DNA of 64,000 bases from Hydractinia symbiolongicarpus (Eukaryota > Cnidaria > Hydrozoa > Anthoathecata > Hydractiniidae). Below, piece after piece: positions 60,078 to 64,000 of the stretch. The stretch is from contig NC_079887.1 in assembly GCF_029227915.1 (NCBI RefSeq), forward strand, positions 25,853,650 to 25,917,649. The letters run 5' to 3'. The translations under genes and the position numbers were made by a program. The notes below the pieces were generated by a model. It was not told the origin of the DNA. It did no database searches and was given only the letters and a program-made list of their open reading frames with translations. Every line of letters starts with the position of its first letter. The stretch's first letter is position 1.

Positions 60078-61088
60078 TAATTTAAAAAATCGTTCGGGAA
60101 ATGAGTTTACTCCCTGGGTACTTTCTTTGCATACTTTTGACTATACGGGCCAAGCCTGGAATTAACGGGAAATCGCGGGTTTTCGTTTGCCGGCGATTAA
60201 ACTTCTTTTATTCAGCGTCTCATCAAAAATGAAAACATTTTTAAAAACTACAAGTCTTATGCGTTTTAGTGGTGAAAAAATAATTTAAAAAATCGTTCTG
60301 GAAATGAGTTTACTCCCTGGGTACTTTCTTTGTATACTTTTAACTATACGGGCCGAGTCCGGGATTTAAGGAAATCGCAGGTTTTCGTTTGCCGGCGATT
60401 AAACTCCTTTTATTCAGCGTCTCATCAAATATGAAAATATTTTTAAAAACTACAAGTCTCATGCGTTTAGTAGTGAAAAAATAATTTAAAAAATCGTTCT
60501 GGAAATGAGTTTACTCACAGGGTACTTTCTTTGTATACATTCGACTATACGGGCAAAGCCCGGGATTTACGGGAAATCGCGGGTTTTCGTTTTCCGGCGA
60601 TTAAACCTCTTTCATTAAGCGTCTCATCAAAAATGAAAACATTTTTGAAAAGTACAAGTCTCATGTGTTTTAGTGGTGAAAAAAAAATTTAAAAAATCGT
60701 TCGGGAAATGAGTTTACTCCCTGGATACTTTCTTTGTATACATTCGACTATACGGGCCAAGCCCCGGATTTACGGGAAAACGCGGGATTTCGTTTGCCGG
60801 CGATTAAACCTCTTTCATTAAGCGTCTCATCAAAAATGAAAACATTTTTAAAAACTACAAGTCTCATGCGTTTAGTAGTGAAAAAATAATTTAAAAAATC
60901 GTTCGGGAAATGAGTTTACTCCCTGGGTACTTTCTTTGCATACTTTTGACTATACGGGCCGAGTCCAGGATTTAGGGGAAATCGCAGGTTTTCGTTTGCC
61001 GGCGATTAAACTTCTTTTATTCAGCGTCTCATCAAAAATGAAAACATTTCTAAAAACTACAAGTCTCATGCGTTTAGTAGTGAAAAAA
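60078..61088. repeat. HOR unit 6: pentamer P-Q-R-S-U' (1,011 bp)
   Basis: Same order as the preceding unit; P marker AAGCCTGGAATT at 60,152. U' differs in carrying TTTGCATAC and ACATTTCTAAAAAC (61,043). The pair U' plus next P recurs 2,226 bp downstream (63,269 and 63,389). Confidence 0.85.
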
Positions 61089-62303
61089 TAATTTAAAAAA
61101 TCGTTCGGGAAATGAGTTTACTCCCTGGGTACTTTCTTTGCATACTTTTGACTATACGGGCCAAGCCTGGGATTAACGGGAAATCGCGGGTTTTCGTTTG
61201 CCGGCGATTAAACTTCTTTTATTCAGCGTCTCATCAAAAATGAAAACATTTTTAAAAACTACAAGTCTTATGCGTTTTAGTGGTGAAAAAATAATTTAAA
61301 AAATCGTTCTGGAAATGAGTTTACTCCCTGGGTACTTTCTTTGTATACTTTTAACTATACGGGCCGAGTCCGGGATTTAAGGAAATCGCAGGTTTTCGTT
61401 TGCCGGCGATTAAACTCCTTTTATTCAGCGTCTCATCAAATATGAAAATATTTTTAAAAACTACAAGTCTCATGCGTTTAGTAGTGAAAAAATAATTTAA
61501 AAAATCGTTCTGGAAATGAGTTTACTCACAGGGTACTTTCTTTGTATACATTCGACTATACGGGCCAAGCCAGGGATTTACGGGAAATCGCGGGTTTTCG
61601 TTTTCCGGCGATTAAACCTCTTTCATTAAGCGTCTCATCAAAAATGAAAACATTTTTGAAAAGTACAAGTCTCATGTGTTTTAGTGGTGAAAAAAAAATT
61701 TAAAAAATCGTTCGGGAAATGAGTTTACTCCCTGGATACTTTCTTTGTATACATTCGACTATACGGGCCAAGCCCCGGATTTACGGGAAAACGCGGGATT
61801 TCGTTTGCCGGCGATTAAACCTCTTTCATTAAGCGTCTCATCAAAAATGAAAACATTTTTGAAAACTACAAGTCTCATGCGTTTTAGTGGTGAAAAAATA
61901 ATTTAAAAAATCGTTCAGGAAATGAGTTTACTCACAGGGTACTTTCTTTGTATACATTCGACTATACGTGCCAAGCCCGGGATTTACGGGAAATCGCGGG
62001 TTTCCGTTTGCCGGCGATTAAACTGCTTTTATTCAGCGTCTCATTAAAAATGAAAACATTCTTGAAAACTACAAGTCTCATGCGTTTTAGTGGTGAAACA
62101 ATAATTTAAAAAGTCGTTTGGGAAATGAGTTTTCTCCCTGGGTACTTTCTTTGTATACTTTTGACTATACGGGCCGAGTCCAGGATTTAGGGGAAATCGC
62201 AGGTTTTCGTTTGCCGGCGATTAAACTTCTTTTATTCAGCGTCTCATCAAAAATGAAAACATTTTTAAAAACTACAAGTCTCATGCGTTTAGTAGTGAAA
62301 AAA
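61089..62303. repeat. HOR unit 7: hexamer P-Q-R-S-T-U (1,215 bp)
   Basis: Complete hexamer; P marker AAGCCTGGGATT at 61,163, with GGG rather than the usual GGA. R carries AAGCCAGGG and U carries TTTAGGGGAAATC. Together with unit 6 or unit 8 it forms an 11-monomer, 2,226 bp super-unit. Confidence 0.86.
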
Positions 62304-63314
62304 TAATTTAAAAAATCGTTCGGGAAATGAGTTTACTCCCTGGGTACTTTCTTTGCATACTTTTGACTATACGGGCCAAGCCTGGAATTAACGGGAAATC
62401 GCGGGTTTTCGTTTGCCGGCGATTAAACTTCTTTTATTCAGCGTCTCATCAAAAATGAAAACATTTTTAAAAACTACAAGTCTTATGCGTTTTAGTGGTG
62501 AAAAAATAATTTAAAAAATCGTTCTGGAAATGAGTTTACTCCCTGGGTACTTTCTTTGTATACTTTTAACTATACGGGCCGAGTCCGGGATTTAAGGAAA
62601 TCGCAGGTTTTCGTTTGCCGGCGATTAAACTCCTTTTATTCAGCGTCTCATCAAATATGAAAATATTTTTAAAAACTACAAGTCTCATGCGTTTAGTAGT
62701 GAAAAAATAATTTAAAAAATCGTTCTGGAAATGAGTTTACTCACAGGGTACTTTCTTTGTATACATTCGACTATACGGGCAAAGCCCGGGATTTACGGGA
62801 AATCGCGGGTTTTCGTTTTCCGGCGATTAAACATCTTTCATTAAGCGTCTCATCAAAAATGAAAACATTTTTGAAAAGTACAAGTCTCATGTGTTTTAGT
62901 GGTGAAAAAAAAATTTAAAAAATCGTTCGGGAAATGAGTTTACTCCCTGGATACTTTCTTTGTATACATTCGACTATACGGGCCAAGCCCCGGATTTACG
63001 GGAAAACGCGGGATTTCGTTTGCCGGCGATTAAACCTCTTTCATTAAGCGTCTCATCAAAAATGAAAACATTTTTAAAAACTACAAGTCTCATGCGTTTA
63101 GTAGTGAAAAAATAATTTAAAAAATCGTTCGGGAAATGAGTTTACTCCCTGGGTACTTTCTTTGCATACTTTTGACTATACGGGCCGAGTCCAGGATTTA
63201 GGGGAAATCGCAGGTTTTCGTTTGCCGGCGATTAAACTTCTTTTATTCAGCGTCTCATCAAAAATGAAAACATTTCTAAAAACTACAAGTCTCATGCGTT
63301 TAGTAGTGAAAAAA
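62304..63314. repeat. HOR unit 8: pentamer P-Q-R-S-U' (1,011 bp)
   Basis: Copy of unit 6 at 2,226 bp: P marker AAGCCTGGAATT at 62,378 (60,152 in unit 6) and ACATTTCTAAAAAC at 63,269 (61,043 in unit 6). A private change is AAACATCTTTCATT near 62,830. Confidence 0.86.
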
Positions 63315-64000
63315 TAATTTAAAAAATCGTTCGGGAAATGAGTTTACTCCCTGGGTACTTTCTTTGCATACTTTTGACTATACGGGCCAAGCCTGGGATT
63401 AACGGGAAATCGCGGGTTTTCGTTTGCCGGCGATTAAACTTCTTTTATTCAGCGTCTCATCAAAAATGAAAACATTTTTAAAAACTACAAGTCTTATGCG
63501 TTTTAGTGGTGAAAAAATAATTTAAAAAATCGTTCTGGAAATGAGTTTACTCCCTGGGTACTTTCTTTGTATACTTTTAACTATACGGGCCGAGTCCGGG
63601 ATTTAAGGAAATCGCAGGTTTTCGTTTGCCGGCGATTAAACTCCTTTTATTCAGCGTCTCATCAAATATGAAAATATTTTTAAAAACTACAAGTCTCATG
63701 CGTTTAGTAGTGAAAAAATAATTTAAAAAATCGTTCTGGAAATGAGTTTACTCACAGGGTACTTTCTTTGTATACATTCGACTATACGGGCAAAGCCCGG
63801 GATTTACGGGAAATCGCGGGTTTTCGTTTTCCGGCGATTAAACCTCTTTCATTAAGCGTCTCATCAAAAATGAAAACATTTTTGAAAAGTACAAGTCTCA
63901 TGTGTTTTAGTGGTGAAAAAAAAATTTAAAAAATCGTTCGGGAAATGAGTTTACTCCCTGGATACTTTCTTTGTATACATTCGACTATACGGGCCAAGCC
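63315..64000. repeat. HOR unit 9, partial: P-Q-R-S cut by the window end
   Basis: P marker AAGCCTGGGATT is at 63,389, exactly 2,226 bp after 61,163. Q and R follow and the window ends inside S at GGGCCAAGCC. The array clearly continues to the right. R here has GGCAAAGCCC, whereas R of unit 7 has AAGCCAGGG, so this is not a strict copy of unit 7. Confidence 0.85.

Larger units (their letters stand above)
1..64000. repeat. Satellite DNA array, ~203 bp monomer, head-to-tail, fills window
   Basis: One tandem repeat runs from the first to the last base without interruption. The phase marker TAATTTA followed by an A-run recurs about every 202-203 bp (for example at 1, 204, 610 and 813), giving roughly 316 monomers. 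All copies read in the same direction, and no inverted monomer, unique insert or transposon was seen. The monomer has a GC-rich middle (CGGG, CCCGGG and GCCGGC motifs) and an AT-rich end with A- and T-runs. Monomers differ by substitutions and 1 nt indels, and the differences recur as sets, so subtypes and higher-order repeats can be followed. Arrays of this size and monomer length are typical of eukaryotic centromeric, pericentromeric or subtelomeric heterochromatin. That assignment is inference, since nothing in the window gives chromosomal position. Both ends lie inside the array, so its full length is unknown. Confidence 0.98.

Noticed and set aside
1-64000. CRISPR array
   Set aside because: The periodic unit is the entire ~203 bp with no short repeat alternating with unique spacers, and no cas-like gene is nearby.
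1-64000. Inverted monomers or array orientation switches
   Set aside because: All landmarks (GTATAC to GCCGGC to CGTCTC order, CCCTGGGTAC, TAATTTA) are in the same orientation along the window.
1-64000. Telomeric repeats, rDNA spacer or tRNA genes
   Set aside because: No short G-rich telomere-like tandem repeat, no rRNA-like segment and no tRNA-like fold was seen; the satellite accounts for all sequence.
1-64000. A prokaryotic or phage multi-gene system
   Set aside because: There is no gene of any kind. A 64 kb homogeneous satellite with nested HORs is not a bacterial or phage arrangement.

Overview
The whole 64 kb window is one uninterrupted head-to-tail array of a single AT-rich satellite DNA. 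The monomer is about 203 bp and there are roughly 316 copies, all in the same orientation. I found no unique sequence, gene, RNA gene, transposon or CRISPR array. The open reading frames that can be drawn (62-102 codons) are translations of the monomer itself. They recur once per monomer and end because 203 is not a multiple of three. An array this long and homogeneous, with nested higher-order repeats (HORs), points to eukaryotic heterochromatin, for example a centromeric, pericentromeric or subtelomeric block. I do not recognise the monomer and cannot name the species. By hand count one consensus copy is about 37% GC with about 12 CpG, against about 7 expected from its C and G content. This argues against a genome with heavy germline CpG methylation (most vertebrates, many plants).

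Layout. At 1-13.9 kb, diverse monomers form short, partly eroded blocks: a 1,217 bp hexamer duplication at 1.43-3.86 kb, a 406 bp dimer at 3.88-4.69 kb, a block at 5.07-5.84 kb copied from 1-0.77 kb, and three copies of an 810 bp tetramer at 8.1-10.5 kb. At 13.9-20.5 kb there is an 811 bp tetramer pair and a 608 bp trimer present three times and then twice. At 20.86-24.91 kb there is a 2,027 bp decamer pair. At 24.9-33.3 kb there are monomer, dimer, 7-mer (1,419 bp) and 8-mer (1,620 bp) duplications. At 33.3-49.9 kb there are large nested duplications (3,040, 1,419, 3,242, 1,520 and 2,837 bp offsets). At 49.9-52.6 kb a block resembles 31.9-34.7 kb. From 53.6 kb to the end there is a recognisable six-monomer HOR, P-Q-R-S-T-U, of about 1,215 bp, with contracted and expanded units of 4, 5, 6, 8 and 9 monomers.

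The most informative anomaly is at 45,363-45,366. It is the only place I found where monomer phase is broken. A 1,516 bp segment (43,847-45,362) is tandemly repeated through a non-homologous, half-monomer-shifted join carrying a 4 nt filler. The locus at 47.73-49.72 kb preserves the intact form. Within the monomer, four CGGG tetranucleotides lie about one helical turn apart, and the first two also form a small GC hairpin whose variants mostly keep pairing as RNA.

No multi-gene system is present. The interest lies in array architecture and its recombination history. All coordinates and identities were read by eye; block edges are good to about +/-20 bp unless stated.
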